From: Branchiostoma floridae | Taxonomy: Eukaryota > Chordata > Leptocardii > Amphioxiformes > Branchiostomatidae | Direction of reading: 5' to 3' | NCBI RefSeq assembly: GCF_000003815.2 | Contig: NC_049983.1 | Coordinates: forward strand, 21,795,914 to 21,859,913 | DNA length: 64,000 bases | Shown here: positions 36,671 through 48,841 of the stretch, piece after piece | How the letters are laid out: every line of letters begins with the position of its first letter | Numbering within the stretch: the first letter of the stretch is position 1 | Made by a program: the position numbers and the translations under genes | The notes under the pieces: model-generated | Database searches by the model: none | What the model was told of the DNA's origin: nothing | The model's input: only the letters and a program-made list of their open reading frames with translations

Positions 36671-37927
36671 GTGTGTGTCAAAATGGTTAACTTGAGAAGG
36701 CCTTGATGGATCATCTTTATACTTGGTACATGTATATATATGGGTAATGTAATATCATTAGGTCTTGATGACACCTCAAAATGATGACATTTTGGGCCCC
36801 CTAGCAGCTTGTTATGACACTGCAGTGATATTTTGTGCTCTGGGTGTTCATGGGTTTGGGTTGGTAGGTTGTTGTTGAAAAAATGAGTACCCGTCTTTGG
36901 TTGGGGATGTAAAAGTTTGATACGGGTTCTAAAGTTGTATCACACAGGCTTCCTTTCAATGTTCTACCTTCCAATGCTCCACCTTCCGATGCCATGCCCT
37001 AGCCACAGTGGATAGCATCACACTGCCCCTACAGTCTCAGGCACTACCTTTACCTACCTTTTAGTCCCTTAGTTCTTAAGATAAGTCCTTTTGACTTGTT
37101 GTAAAACTCTGTATACCATGATGAACTATTTGTTCTTTTCTCCCAGTGCTACTACATTGGAGCAACTGAAGATGCTGCCACAGGGATTGTGAATGAGGTG
37201 ACCAAACCCATGTCCTGGAGGAAGCCTGTCAACAAAGTCTGTCATGCCCTCAAAAGCAAGGATGCTCAGATATGTGACCTGAAATATGGTAAGTTTCATT
37301 ACTGTTATCCCCTCACTTAATGGTCCACTGTTCATTGCACCTGTTGAAAATAACTAGGAGATTTCCCCGGTGCAATGAACCTGTAATACTGTGCATAGCA
37401 TCTGTCTTCTCTGTCAAGACCAGCTAACCAGAATAGCTCTTCAGTGAGCTATACTGGATCGATAATAATTTACTGTTCTCCTTGGAGGAAGGGGCCAACC
37501 AGCCCTTGACAGCAAGAGTTTCTCGTGAGTTTACGTTCTGAAGTGATTGGTCATCAGTATTGATCCTGAAGAAGGCGACAGTGGTCGTTGAAAATTTTAT
37601 CCTTGTATACCTTTGTGTTGGAAGAAAGTTTAGCATTGTAATATGATTACTACCAACACAGATGAGCTTCCATGATAACCAAGAGATTGTGCAATACAGC
37701 CTTCATATTTACGTACAAAGTGTTCACAATATGTTTGCATTTTTGTCAATTTTCCAGAGAAAAGTATTGACTGGAAAACAGTGGACCTGAAGAAGCTGAG
37801 GGTGAAAGAGCTGAAGAAGATCCTGAACGACTGGGGAGAGGAATGCAAGGGCTGTGCCGAGAAAAGTGACTTTATAAAACTCATAGAAACGCTAAAACCC
37901 AAATACGTTCCTCATTCTGAATTGTAG
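35475..37927 (+). CDS. MANF: MANF/CDNF family neurotrophic factor (ARMET)
   Basis: Exons 35475-35574, 36464-36588, 37147-37288 and 37758-37927 join in frame to 178 residues. A signal peptide (1-24) is followed by a saposin-like domain starting DDDCEVCIKFL, then [12 protein letters not shown] and a C-terminal SAP-like domain with [19 protein letters not shown] and the CKGC motif. The mature chain has the eight conserved cysteines. The family acts in the ER lumen and is secreted under ER stress to protect cells. The C-terminus is HSEL, where vertebrate MANF has RTDL and CDNF KTEL, so ER-retrieval may be weak or use a variant signal. Invertebrates normally have a single MANF/CDNF gene, so orthology to one vertebrate paralogue is not decided, but the HSPA14 neighbour is the human CDNF arrangement. 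A possible poly(A) signal is at 38870-38875. Confidence 0.95.
36611..36833. repeat. Dispersed repeat with (GT)n, family also at 51304-51500
   Basis: TTACCTTCACCAAGGAAG.., a GT tract, TAGGTCTTGATGACACCTCAAAATGA and TTTGGGCCCCCTAGCAGCTTG are shared in order with 51304-51480; the CCCCTAG.GGCTTGCT core recurs at 51620-51660 and 52775-52800. It lies in MANF intron 2. Confidence 0.6.
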
Positions 37928-39987
37928 AAATATAAGTACAGTACCAGGGAAGAGTGCAAGTTTTCACACTCGGGTTTTTGATCCCGAAACGGTTCGTTTT
38001 CAGCATATGTATTTTAAGGTAAAATTTTGACTTAGGGAAACTTTCATTTTTTTGACCAATGTTGTTAATGTCTCCTCCAGTGCTGTCTCCATCTCAAAGA
38101 CCTGTCCCTCCGGCTTAGGACAGGAGTTTGCTTTCACCTCATCCATGCAAGATATCTGAACTGTAAGATATCTGAATGTTGAGGAAGATCTATTTTCGTA
38201 GGCTTAAAATGACAGATTTAAGGAAAATTAATCTAAATTCATCTAAATTCAATTTGTTTGATCCCTGAGTTCGTACTTGCAAAATGTAAAAAAATATGAC
38301 CGAAAAGACAGCAAAGCAAATTTTTTTTTATCCACAAAAAATTCCTTCAGCACTTGTCAAATTGCTCCTTGCAGGACGGTTGCAGTGTGGCTGCCGTCCT
38401 AGTGGAGTAGGGGTATATGAAGGCAGCGACTGTTTTTTCAATGTACATGGAACCATAAGAGTTGATGTTATACACACCCATACATATCTAAAACCAAAGT
38501 TGTTCATTGAAAGTTGTGAGTCCTGTCATATTGTAAACTGAAGTTCCAACGTGAAAATGTGCCTTTTATACAAAAGTTGACTGTAGAGTGACTAATGGCT
38601 ATTGTCAGTAGAACACTGTATTTTTGCTCACAAAGGAGAGGTTAAGCTTTGCCTGGTTTTGACGTGTTTCGTCAAGCTTTAATTCTATTTTGGCTGTTTT
38701 TTCTTAATGTTGCCAAGCCATAAAGAAAAACCGACAAAATAGAACGTGCAACAGAAACGCTTAAAAGTGTCCGAAACCATCCAAAGCCTAACCTCTGCTT
38801 GAAGAGTAATGTTTTTCGTGTAATATTTCCCCTCCCCCACTCTCCATTTTCCATGGATGCACAAAAAGGAATAAAAGCTGTTCAATATTGTTGAGGTTTG
38901 TGACACATACAAGTCTGATTTTTCTTGCGAATACTAGTAGTTTCATTGTTTTGGTGGGTCATAGGATGGAAATTCCTTCTTGCACAACCAGAACAATTCT
39001 CTTTCCTTCCAACCTTCTGGCAAGTTTGTATGCTTGGTATGCAGAAGTTTGTGACAGTGGCACGGAAATTGTGCATTTCATTGCACCAAGAATTACTCCA
39101 TAGACTTCAACAGGGACACTCTGTTACATAGTATGTTCTTCTGTTTCGACTTTATTCCCATTCTGTTGCATGTACATACTGGAAGCATGGCAACATCATA
39201 AGTACATTTATTACAAATGTTCATGCAATGTGATGTGTACATGTAACCATGTCGGACAACTCTCTCCATACATTTGCATGATGATATACAACATGAGTAT
39301 ATTATTATAAACAAAACGTCTGTTATTGTGCAGCATCGCAAAGTTATTGGCACGAGTCCTACAAAATTGGACTTTGACATGCGAAATGAAAGATTATAAA
39401 TGGTTACTTAGACAGGGTCATACAGCCGCTCATTGCTCAAATCTGGAACACTTGATTCTAGCTGTCACCGAGAATTCACCTGTAGAGTTCACTACAAAAA
39501 TTATATACATGATGTTTTCACTCCTAACATATCTGCCTAGATGAATTTTTTTTACAATTGCTGACTTGTGACTTTATGTTCACTCAAACCAGTGCTGACA
39601 ACGTGTTATTCACAACCAAACCGAACAACAATAAGCATGATCACAGTTCTGAGTATGCGCGGTTACAGGAATTGTGAGTAAAAGGTCAAAGGGTAAGGCG
39701 CCTCACTTGTAAAACAGTTCTCGTCTTGTTTTAATTCAACATGTCAACTGATGGAAGCATTCGAGTACGATTTCATACGCACCTATACACATACAGTAAG
39801 ACGATGCGTTTGATTCACATAACAATGTCCAGATGTGATTTGTTCATGTCTCAGGGGCCTTGACCTTTGACATATCACCCACAATTCCTGTCACTACACA
39901 TACATACCCTGATGTGTGATACAGCTTAAACTTGAGCCTCAATGTGACGTACTCGACAAACTTTCCTGTCAGGAAAAATGACTCTAT
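37928..39987. other. Intergenic between MANF and SPMIP1-like 3' ends
   Basis: This includes the MANF 3' UTR up to about 38890. No supported exon. The foldback element 39666-39890 lies next to the SPMIP1-like stop codon. Confidence 0.5.
39666..39890. mobile_element. Foldback element near the SPMIP1-like 3' end
   Basis: CAGGAATTGTGAGTAAAAGGTCAAAGGGTAAGGCGCC pairs inversely with GGCCTTGACCTTTGACATATCACCCACAATTCCTG. Related ends (TGAATTGTGGGTAAT..TCAAA..AAGGCCCC) appear at about 58895-58940 and 59298-59340. Confidence 0.55.
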
Positions 39988-42900
39988 TTACACATGTACA
40001 GTGGCGATGTCGCCCAGAGGAATGATGCCTTTGTTGCGATAGAAGGTGTCCTGCACGATCCGGCTCCGGCCAAACTGAGGGGCCTTCATCTCGGAGACGA
40101 CCTCGTTCAGCTTCCAGCCGTACTCCCAGGCGCTGGTCAGCGGGTACTCATACTTGTCTTCGGGTCTCTGCAGCTTCCGCACTGACAAGTACTGGTACCT
40201 GTGCAGACATATCAGGTCACGTTAGACACTTTGGAAGGCAAAATAATGACACTTTTTTAGCTCACGAGTCAGGGGATGTTAAAGCCACGCAACTCCAGAA
40301 GATAGTGGTTCTGGTTCTGCGAATGATTTTTCTGAAGCCCAAAGTCCACTTTCTTTTGTTGGAAATCACGGTTTAATTTATTCAAAATGACTTTCATCAA
40401 CATAAATGAACTTTCAAGCTAGACAATCAAAATAATGTCTATTGCATATCCTTGCCCAACATGGGCTACAATGTTAAATGCATGGAGTTAGATAACTAAA
40501 GTAAAAGTCTACAGAGACAAGAGATGTACAAGAGGATCGTAATTGTTCAACTTTTTCTGACATTCCAGCCTTAGCTGACAGCAAAAGAAAGACAATCAAA
40601 AAGCATGGCTGTCAAATCTTCCAACCTAACATCTGCTTGGGGATGAGAAACGCTTGAGCAACCATGACCAGATATGACTTGGCAGACTTCGAGGCTCGCA
40701 GTTTTTCACATCTACCAGGTTCTCTGAAAAACGATCTTAAAGCGGTATTTGATAGAGACCCTGGCTGCCAGGGCTCATGTTGAAAATCGCGAATCAGTGC
40801 TCCCCGCAAAAAAAATATGAATGCCGGCGCTCCTGAAGTCTACCGCGGAAGGAGGCCACCTTTTCGGGTCAGGCTTTTTACCGGAAAACAGAGGAAAACA
40901 CAGTTAAACACCGGAAAACACATGAAGAAGTGTATAATCTACTGAAATACAGTATGTTTTGATGAGTAAACATGACAGGTCGCTATGTTTTGCCACAGAA
41001 TAATCTACATATGGCCCTGGAATGAAGAAATCGTCAGAAAATGCATGAGACGACGGGCCGGACCGCCGCCACCCGGCGGCCATGTTTGTTTTCATTGCAG
41101 AATACATGTTTGTTTAGCGGGGTCTGATACTTTCACAACAAGACAGCTGACATCTACCGAACTTCAGTGCAAAAATCCGTTATATATTGGCATAAATATA
41201 ATATATCTGAATCTACTCGGATTGTGATAAGAATCTGTTTTCTGCTTCTTCTAGCCGTCAACGTTACATCTTACATAATTTTGCACAATCAGCACGTCCA
41301 GTCCGCCGGGTGTAGTCTTATGCATTTTCTGACGATTTCTTCATTCCAGGGCCATATGTAGATTATTCTGTGGCAAAACATAGCGACCCGTCATGTTTAC
41401 TCATCAAAACATACTGTATTTCAGTAGATTATACACTTCTTCGTGTGTTTTCCGGTGTTTAACTGTGTTTTCCGGTAAAAAGGCTGACCGCACCTTTTCG
41501 GTCACAGTAAGTTACCGTGACGCGTGTCGATCCCATACCGGACAGGTTTTGTTTTTGCGGGGAGTTTCAAGCTTTGATCAACGAAGCGTCCAACCTGGTA
41601 TTTTCATTCTTGACATAACTGACGGGTCCGACTTGATAGCGAAATACAACGGAAACTTTTGAAAAACAGCGAAGACAAAAGTTACGTCAGGGTTTCATGG
41701 TCTATTTTGTCTTTGATGCTTGCGTTTTGCGCTTTCTTTTCCTTTTCTCTTGATTCTTCCATTTGTTTTGTTGTCAGATTTGTCTAATATATACACTAAT
41801 ATGTACACTGGTTTGAGTAAAATCCTAAATTCCAGCGGACACGTTGCGTGCGAAGGTCGTACAAAGCTATAGAAATCAACACCCAATCCACAGTTCCATC
41901 GACATGTTCTTTAGAAAACAAGACTTCACTGTACATTTGTATAAAGCGACATGCACAGGAGGTCTATGAGAGATGTTTGGCAACATTTCATCGGATTTGT
42001 CATTGGACAAAACAACTATGTACGGGGTATTATCCTGATTTTGATACCAGACGCTTACTTCCAATCCATTGTTGCAGAAGTTGCCAAACGAAGTAGCACA
42101 GATCTAGTTTCTTTCCTGTATCACTTCGTTCCATGCATCCAAATCAGTGTTGCTGCCAGGGCTGGCCATTGTATTATTTTGTTACAATTCAATAAAAAAA
42201 TGACGACTTCCGTCGACGTACTGTTACGTTCCCAGTGTATGATAATTAATTAATACATGGCAGCTTCATTTAGTATGAAGTCTAAGTGGTCAGGAACGTT
42301 GGACAAATGATTGAAAACGCAGAACATTGTTTACCAAACAACACATTCTTTATGTTTGACAAGGTGTAAGTTTACTCTACTGAATTTGTGTTCACGTAGC
42401 AAAAGGGGCGTTCTATGGCATTAGTATCTGTCTTCCAGTGTTTTTTTAATTGCATTTTCTCATGTTGTAGTTTCTTTGTATCACTTGGAGTTGGAGTATG
42501 GTTTCAATTTTTGGGAGGAAACGAGAGAAACAGATGTTATCCAAGCAATCAAGCCAGTGTGGCCTAATCACGGCAACAAAAAAAAAAATCATTAGACGCC
42601 GACCACGAGGCTTAGTGGCACTGGTGTTTATATAACCGTGGGAACAACGTGAAAGAACGTTTAAATGAAGGTGGGATTGGATCACATTCTTTTTACCCTC
42701 CGGAAAACTTGTTACCCTTCATCACCATCATCATGAAGTTTGCGACATAAAACCCTGCTGGTTGTGTTGTGCTGAAGATCAATTGAATCCTGTCATTTCA
42801 TTCTGTAACTTATCATCAATAATGTATCATCAATGTTAAACTTTAACCAGCTGATTTGATTCCCACTTCAGCCTTTTCTTTATCACGCCCAACCACGCCT

Positions 42901-43750
42901 TTATATTTCGTATTTTACCTTTGGAAAGGGGGTACTAGTATTTTGATGATGGCGATTACTTCAAGTACTTAAGTACGACATCGTTACTTTTTTTGGGGAA
43001 CCATGTAGAATTCCCGTTAGAGTAAAACAGAAAGATGGGAGGGCAACAAAAGACCTGGAAGAGCTTTAACAGTTCTGTGGGACTTGAGTGGAGTTAGGGT
43101 ACGCCTGTGAGGGATCCAGAAGGTAGGGACTGGAAATAAGAGAGTGGCAGACGGTGGTGGTCCGCATTTTGCGGCGACGAAGATCGAATTCCGTAAAGAA
43201 CAGGTATGACTTGAACAGATATGATTAAGTCTTCTACTGCTTATCACCTATTGCAGCGGTGGCAGTGTGTAACCGTTATGGTGTGATTTGGACAAATAAA
43301 ACATGGGGAAATAAAGGTAAAGACGCCAAGGAAAATACAAGATTGATCTGTGTGCAAAAGACAAAATCAAAGGTCTTAAAGGTCTCACCTCCCAGTGCCC
43401 TCCTTGCTGAACCCGTCATACAACAGTTTCCGTGTGTGTGTGGACACCGGCCGCATCTCTACCAGCAAGGCGTTCGGGTCGCTCGCCTTCTCCAGCAGAA
43501 AGTCGGACGCCTTCTCCTTCTTTTTACCGTACCAGGGAACCTGACGTTTGGTAATAGCGGGTAGAGCACTCTGGCTCTTGGTTGCTTCAGGCGCGGCCAC
43601 CTCCCGGCGAGGTCGGTTGAGCGAGCTCCTGGCCCGGTTGAAGTCCTTGCTGTATTTCTCCAGCCAGTGGAGACGCACGTAAGCCTCCTTTTTGATGGAC
43701 TCCTTCCAGAAGTTCTGGCGCTGAGTGTCCATGTTCAGTTCGCGCACCAT
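39988..43750 (-). CDS. SPMIP1: Sperm microtubule inner protein 1-like (SPMIP1/ATP6V1FNB)
   Basis: Minus-strand exons 43750-43389 and 40198-39988 join with phase 2 (GGGAG|GTGAG donor, TGCACAG acceptor) to give 190 residues. The N-terminus RELNMDTQRQNFWKESIKKE matches the family start R.LN.DT.RQNFWKE. The middle has RPVSTHTRKLLYDGFS followed by GRYQYLSVRKL, then PEDKYEYPLTSAWEYGW and a FYRNKG tail, as in vertebrate ATP6V1FNB. The protein is small, basic and Tyr/Trp-rich without signal peptide or membrane segment, as expected for a protein lining sperm doublet microtubules. A 3.2 kb intron holds the 765 bp foldback element. It is divergent from the C1orf74-like gene, and the shared promoter has an X-box-like site. 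The assignment is by recalled motifs. Confidence 0.8.
40800..41564. mobile_element. Large foldback element with ~180 bp inverted arms
   Basis: Outer ends CTCCCCGCAAA / TTTTTGCGGGGAG bound the element. Inside, about 40871-41046 and 41321-41490 are nearly identical inverse complements, passing through TTTTTACCGGAAAACA, CCACAGAATAATCTACATAT and GAAATCGTCAGAAAATGCA. The ~270 bp centre has no transposase frame. The two arms differ at only a handful of sites, so it is likely young or kept homogeneous. Confidence 0.85.
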
Positions 43751-43929
43751 TTTGTCGAAGTATTAGAGCCGGTCCGGCAAATACACTTGTGTAAACTACA
43801 GGCCACTTGCCGAGGGTACTAGTGAACAGGTGTTGTGTTGTGTGGCCGTATCGATAGCTTCACCTGTGTTACCATAGTGACGGACGCCACGGAACTATGG
43901 GTAGAGAGGTCAAATGAGGTCGAACCAAG
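43751..43929. promoter_or_regulatory. Bidirectional promoter of SPMIP1-like and C1orf74-like genes
   Basis: The two start codons diverge across 179 bases. At 43868-43881 the string GTTACCATAGTGAC matches the RFX X-box layout GTTRCC-AT-RGYAAC with one mismatch in the right half. RFX factors control ciliary genes, which fits an axonemal product on the minus side. Confidence 0.6.
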
Positions 43930-44760
43930 ATGGCCGCCGAACCTTCTCTTCTCACCCGTTGGCGGCAAGTTTTGTGCAACGTTTTCGGCAAGAAGTCGGC
44001 TAAATACGCGGCAGATTTGATGTGTGACGTTTTATCCGTGGACAGAGGTTTAAAACCTGCGTTCCTGGTTGATTATGGCGGCTTGGGTTGCTCGAAAATG
44101 ACAGTTTTTACCGAGGAGTTGCTACGTTCGGAACTGGTACAGCACAGACTTGCCGTTCTGACGGTGGGTTCTGACGTGTTGGTGCTCAATGCAGACGCCA
44201 GCGTGACGCATTTACAGTCCGTGCAGTCTGACTGGGACAGATTCGTGGTGGACGTGACCCTCGGGCTACCAGAACCAAAACCAGCGACGGGATTCTGCAC
44301 CCAGACTGTGCGGGACTGTGCACGGGATGTGGCGAAGTGCATTGCCACCATGCGGAAAATGTCGGTACTGCAGAGCGATATTGCACTCCAAGAAAATTGG
44401 AATATTTCCACTCTGTTCGGACTCCTTGTGGGGTACCCCGTCCTGTATTGGTATGACCCCACACAGCATGACACGTGCCTGTCTATGGTACCATTGCTAG
44501 TTTATAACGTTTATGCGTGTTTGGACTTGAATACAGCACCGCCTTTGGGTGAGAAATCCGTAAGCAACTGTCCAGAACAAAGAAATCATCACAAGCACAA
44601 ACTGTACTCATTCAGTGTTCCTAAGAATGTAAAGCAAGACTTCAGCAAACAGATTGACCGCTGGTTTGAGAGGGTGCAGGAACTCTTCGCCCTCCAGGAC
44701 TTGTTCTGTTGTTTGGAGATGACATGTAGTGAGATGACACTCCCAACTGTAGCATTGTGA
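43930..44760 (+). CDS. C1orf74-like protein (UPF0739, DUF4504)
   Basis: A single coding exon of 276 residues. It has no signal peptide or membrane segment. It resembles the vertebrate C1orf74 family in length, in the early LDYGG-like segment (FLVDYGGLG), in a GLLVGYPVLYWYDP motif followed by LSMVPLLVYNVY, in KLYSFSVPKNV, and in a terminal EMTLPTVAL. The function of the family is not known. The ATG is the first in frame after the short bidirectional promoter. The family call comes from recalled motifs and is moderate. Confidence 0.7.
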   Translation: MAAEPSLLTRWRQVLCNVFGKKSAKYAADLMCDVLSVDRGLKPAFLVDYGGLGCSKMTVFTEELLRSELVQHRLAVLTVGSDVLVLNADASVTHLQSVQSDWDRFVVDVTLGLPEPKPATGFCTQTVRDCARDVAKCIATMRKMSVLQSDIALQENWNISTLFGLLVGYPVLYWYDPTQHDTCLSMVPLLVYNVYACLDLNTAPPLGEKSVSNCPEQRNHHKHKLYSFSVPKNVKQDFSKQIDRWFERVQELFALQDLFCCLEMTCSEMTLPTVAL

Positions 44761-47543
44761 GCCATGGTGCGGAGGTCCTGGGTTCGAATCCTACAATGTC
44801 ACCAATGTTGTGCCCTTGGGAAACACTAACACTTGGGTTGCACTAAACACAAATTTTCTTACTCCACTTATGTAGCATTTTGAGTCATGGTGGGGAGTAG
44901 TTTCTATGAGACTGACAACGCCAGATGTTATAGGGAGAATGATTTGCAAAGGGAGTTTTGCTACCAGATGAGCTGCCGGCCATGCAGCCGGAGGGGGCAC
45001 ATTAACCTTAGTGTTGACTGATTCCCCTGGCCGATTTCCTGATTTTTTTTTTTTTTCAGAATTCTACTATCCCCGAACCCCCATAGGATGGCCAGGTGGA
45101 GGCTAGCGCGTATAGCGGGGAGGTCCTGGGTTCGAATACTGCAATGCCCTTAGGAAACTTGGCACTTTACACAAATTTTCTCGCTACACTCAGGTGAAAA
45201 TGAGTACCTAGCTTCAGTTAGGGATGTCCCTTGGACAGGGTGTTAAACAGAGGTCCCGTGTTTGAGGAGAGACAAATCTTGAGCACGCTTAAGAACCCGC
45301 CACACTCAAAAAGAGTAGGGGGTCCATCCTGGTTCGTGTGGATCAAACCTTACAGTTGGTATATAGGGTACAATATATATAATTCACATTTCTTAGGCCA
45401 TGGGGCCTTGCTACATGTCTACTAGTACAGACCGTACTTTCAAGTGAATATATAAAGTCAGATTATCTTATTATTATAGGGTACAAAATCTTCAACACAT
45501 TGAAGTTGGTAGCCTCAAAAACAAAGAAGAAGAGATATCAATTATTTGTTTTTATTTATTTATTGAATATGCATCTTTTGTCACAAGTAACTTCAACTGT
45601 ACTTCCTGTAATATTACACTTACACTTACACTAGGTATAAACTTCTTTGTGACCAAAGACAGGTAAATCCTACCACAAAGCAGAAAATTTATCACTGGAA
45701 AAGATACAATTGAAAACTAATATGGCATTGAAATTATGGCCATCTTGATAAATATGAGATTGTCTTGTGAGACTGAGGGCAAAAGGCACAAGATTGTTCT
45801 GTTCTGACTGAAATGCAATAAACATTGTCAACTTTTCACCAGTTCATCATTGTTTTTGTCTTTTTTTTTTCATTTTTGAAGAGCACATGTTACTCAAGTT
45901 GTCAAATAGTTCAGGTGCGGGTGTAGGCTCTAACCGTGGTTGTTTGGAGTTGGACAGTCGAAAATGTTGGCCTGTCCAAGTTTTCTCTCCCTTGAACTTT
46001 CCTGCCACCCCCTCTGGAGCCCTTATCCAGACTCTCTGTCTGACCTACTGCTGCCCACCAAGTCCCAGAACCAGGGCTGGTTCACTACCCTTTTTTGGAG
46101 GGGTGGTGGTGTGGGGGAGGATATATGGATACCATACTAACTGCATTTTTCACTATAGCAACTACTCTAAGCTTACAACAATGACAGTTCCGCTTTGACC
46201 CAGAATTACCTATACCAACACAGATGAAGTTTCAAGTTATCATTAAAAATATTGGATACGGCATGTGACAGCACAAAAATGCGACTCAAACCCCCAATTT
46301 TCAGACGTTGTTCGTGTGACAAGGTATTTCAGGGTGAAGGCGTAATGGTACCGACTCCCTGGTGACCTGCCCTTTGATGGGACAATTGCACGCCTTTCTT
46401 GATGCAACGGAATTATGTTATGTTGGGGGTAAAATTATGGCCTTTTTTCTTGTAATCAAGATCCCAATGTTGCCGTAAAAATACATTCAGCGTTTCCACA
46501 GATGCGTGCAGCCGTTGGGATGTCCCTGTGACTCAACTGGTTCTAATTTCTCTCTCTCTCTCTCTGTGTGTCTGTCTCTGTCTCTCTGTCTATCGCTCTC
46601 TCTATCGCTCTCTCTTTCGCTCTCTCTCTCTCTCTGAAGGGACGTCTCCATTGGCATTTGCAATTGCTGTGACTATACAAGTAAATCATGTTTAAACAAA
46701 CTTCCAACAAAAAAAAGTTGAGAAAGACTAATTATGTGCAATGTAAACTGTATAAAACTACGTCAGAAAACACTGTCTACCATGCAGCTACAAAATGCTG
46801 GTTCCATCTTACTGCTGGTCCCATCACAGTTCTTAAATCATTCATGACGATACGATACCTGTAATTTCAACCAATTCTGCAATTAACTTGTTACCGACTA
46901 CCTACCTCCTCGAACCATACGGTTGACACGACTGGAGACAAAAGTGCTGGAAGTCGGACAGCCATCAACAGCAGGTAACGTTATGCACTCCTTTAACTGG
47001 CTTCGGTATTGCCTGCTTCTTGTTGTTCTATGATAAACTTCTTTTGGTGTGCTAGAGGCGACCATGGTCCCCCACCCTCCTGATGAGGATGGGACTAGGT
47101 GAGGTGAGGTGTGCCAGACGATTTCTTTGACGTATGTACACTGAAAGTTGACGGCTGTTGGGGCTGTATACTCCTGGGTTCGGCTCCGACTGTGTTTTGT
47201 TTTCGTTATTTACGTGTTTTTGTCAGGCTTTCTATCTCATTTCTATGCTTTCCTCCGTCGGACACAAAGAAAGCGGGACAAAATAGAGCTGCCTGAAAAG
47301 TGAAACAACTAAAACACGAAAAAAAAACAGCCGGAGCCGACCCTCTCTACTTGAAGAATATATCTCATTAGCTTTATTTGTAGGGTGCGCTTGGCTTGTC
47401 TAAACCAGCTTTGTCTGGTTGTAATATTACGCAAACGTGTTCATCGATGACCCTATATCCTTACACTGCTCTTGAAGCTTGAGGTTGATTTTGAGACGAC
47501 AGTCTCGTGTGTATTTGTGTATTTACAGATCTACCTGTACAAC
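44761..47543. other. Intergenic with tRNA-like repeat pieces, no gene seen
   Basis: GGAGGTCCTGGGTTCGAAT occurs at about 44770 and 45118, each followed by CTACAATGTC- or CTGCAATGCC-like sequence; GGTTCGAATCC is a tRNA B-box, so these look like tRNA-derived SINE ends rather than tRNA genes. A (TC)n tract spans 46548-46640 and a foldback element spans 47179-47343. An AATAAA at about 45817 could serve the C1orf74-like gene. Confidence 0.5.
47179..47343. mobile_element. Foldback MITE-like element
   Basis: GGTTCGGCTCCGACTGTGTTTTGTTTTCG at the left pairs with ACGAAAAAAAAACAGCCGGAGCCGACC at the right. The interior includes CTTTCCTCCGTCGGACACAAAGAAAGCGGGAC. Noncoding. Confidence 0.55.
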
Positions 47544-48793
47544 ATGTTTACCCTGCTGTTGATATCAGCTATCATAGCAACAGCATCTACCAACCTACCC
47601 AGCTGGTGGTGAGTTTATCCTACTCTTGGTATCTGCGCACTAAACCGAACCGACACTAGCCTTTAAGTGACCGATCCAGCTGAATATGCACACTGTCCAG
47701 GCAGCTAAAGTCAGGAGTAACCAGACTGATGCGCATGGCAGAAGAAAATCGGATCCTGGGAAAAGAACTCTGCAACAGACCTGAGTCAGCTTACAGATGT
47801 GCCCTGTGTCGCAGAGACTGTCATTCTCGTATAGGACTGTTTAGCCACAGTCGTAGCTGTAGGGCTGATAGCAATTAGGATTTTACCTTGGTAAATATTG
47901 ACCGAAGGAGGCCATATATATATATATAGCCTTTAACGCAAACTATGCTCCAAGCAACGGTCGTTGGGAAAATCGTAACCTTTTCCTCATATGCCGTATT
48001 TTTCTGTAAGCTGGAGCGTGAGACCCACCAAAGTATATCAACTTACTGATATGATAAGTCTAAAAACAAACAAACAAACAAACATACAAGGTCGTCATAT
48101 TATTTACTGTTGCAATAATGATTGTTCTTGTGTTTTGTTGCAGCGAATACAACGACTACTGGGTAAATACACTTTTCTCCGGTAAGTGATTGTAGACCAC
48201 TTTTCATAACTGATTCACGATCATCTAAAACGTTTTAGAGGGTGAAGTTAACAACAAACATGTACATATACGTAGCTCTTATGTATATGAAGTTTAGTAT
48301 TTGTTATTTCAAGCGTCTCTGTTTGCTTGTTATGCAATGTTTGTTATTCGATGTTGATATATATATATGTCTTGGGTTCCCCTTAACAACTAAATGAAAG
48401 CAAACAAACAAACAATATGTTGTGCTGTTGTACCAATTTCTTAAATTCAACAAAACAGCAAATGGCATCGTGGTGTAATCTATGATTTCTTGGTGTCCTA
48501 TCTAGGCTGCCCAGCGAACCCGCTAAGCTACTGCTGGCGTCCCGAGGCGCAGGGATGCATCAGAGTGTACCGGTCTCATCAGACCGCGGCAGGTGCGCGG
48601 GGTTTGTGTGCTCGGGACGAGGCGCGTCTGGTCTCCATCCACACCGCTCCCGCCAGGCGGTACATAGAGGCGCTCATCTGTGAGGATTCGTGGATCGGGC
48701 TGACCGCAAACAGGGCGAGTAAACTTTTGTTCTTCAGAATGCCTTTTGATCCAATGCGATTAACTCCATGAAAAATAGTTTTTGGCGTGACTC

Positions 48794-48841
<48 letters not shown>

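Noticed and set aside
44073-44474. Minus-strand frames inside the C1orf74-like gene
   Set aside because: Antisense shadows of a conserved plus-strand coding exon.
44766-44805. tRNA gene suggested by GGTTCGAATCC
   Set aside because: Only a B-box-like string is present; no cloverleaf with acceptor and anticodon arms could be drawn, and a similar string recurs at 45118, so it reads as a SINE end.
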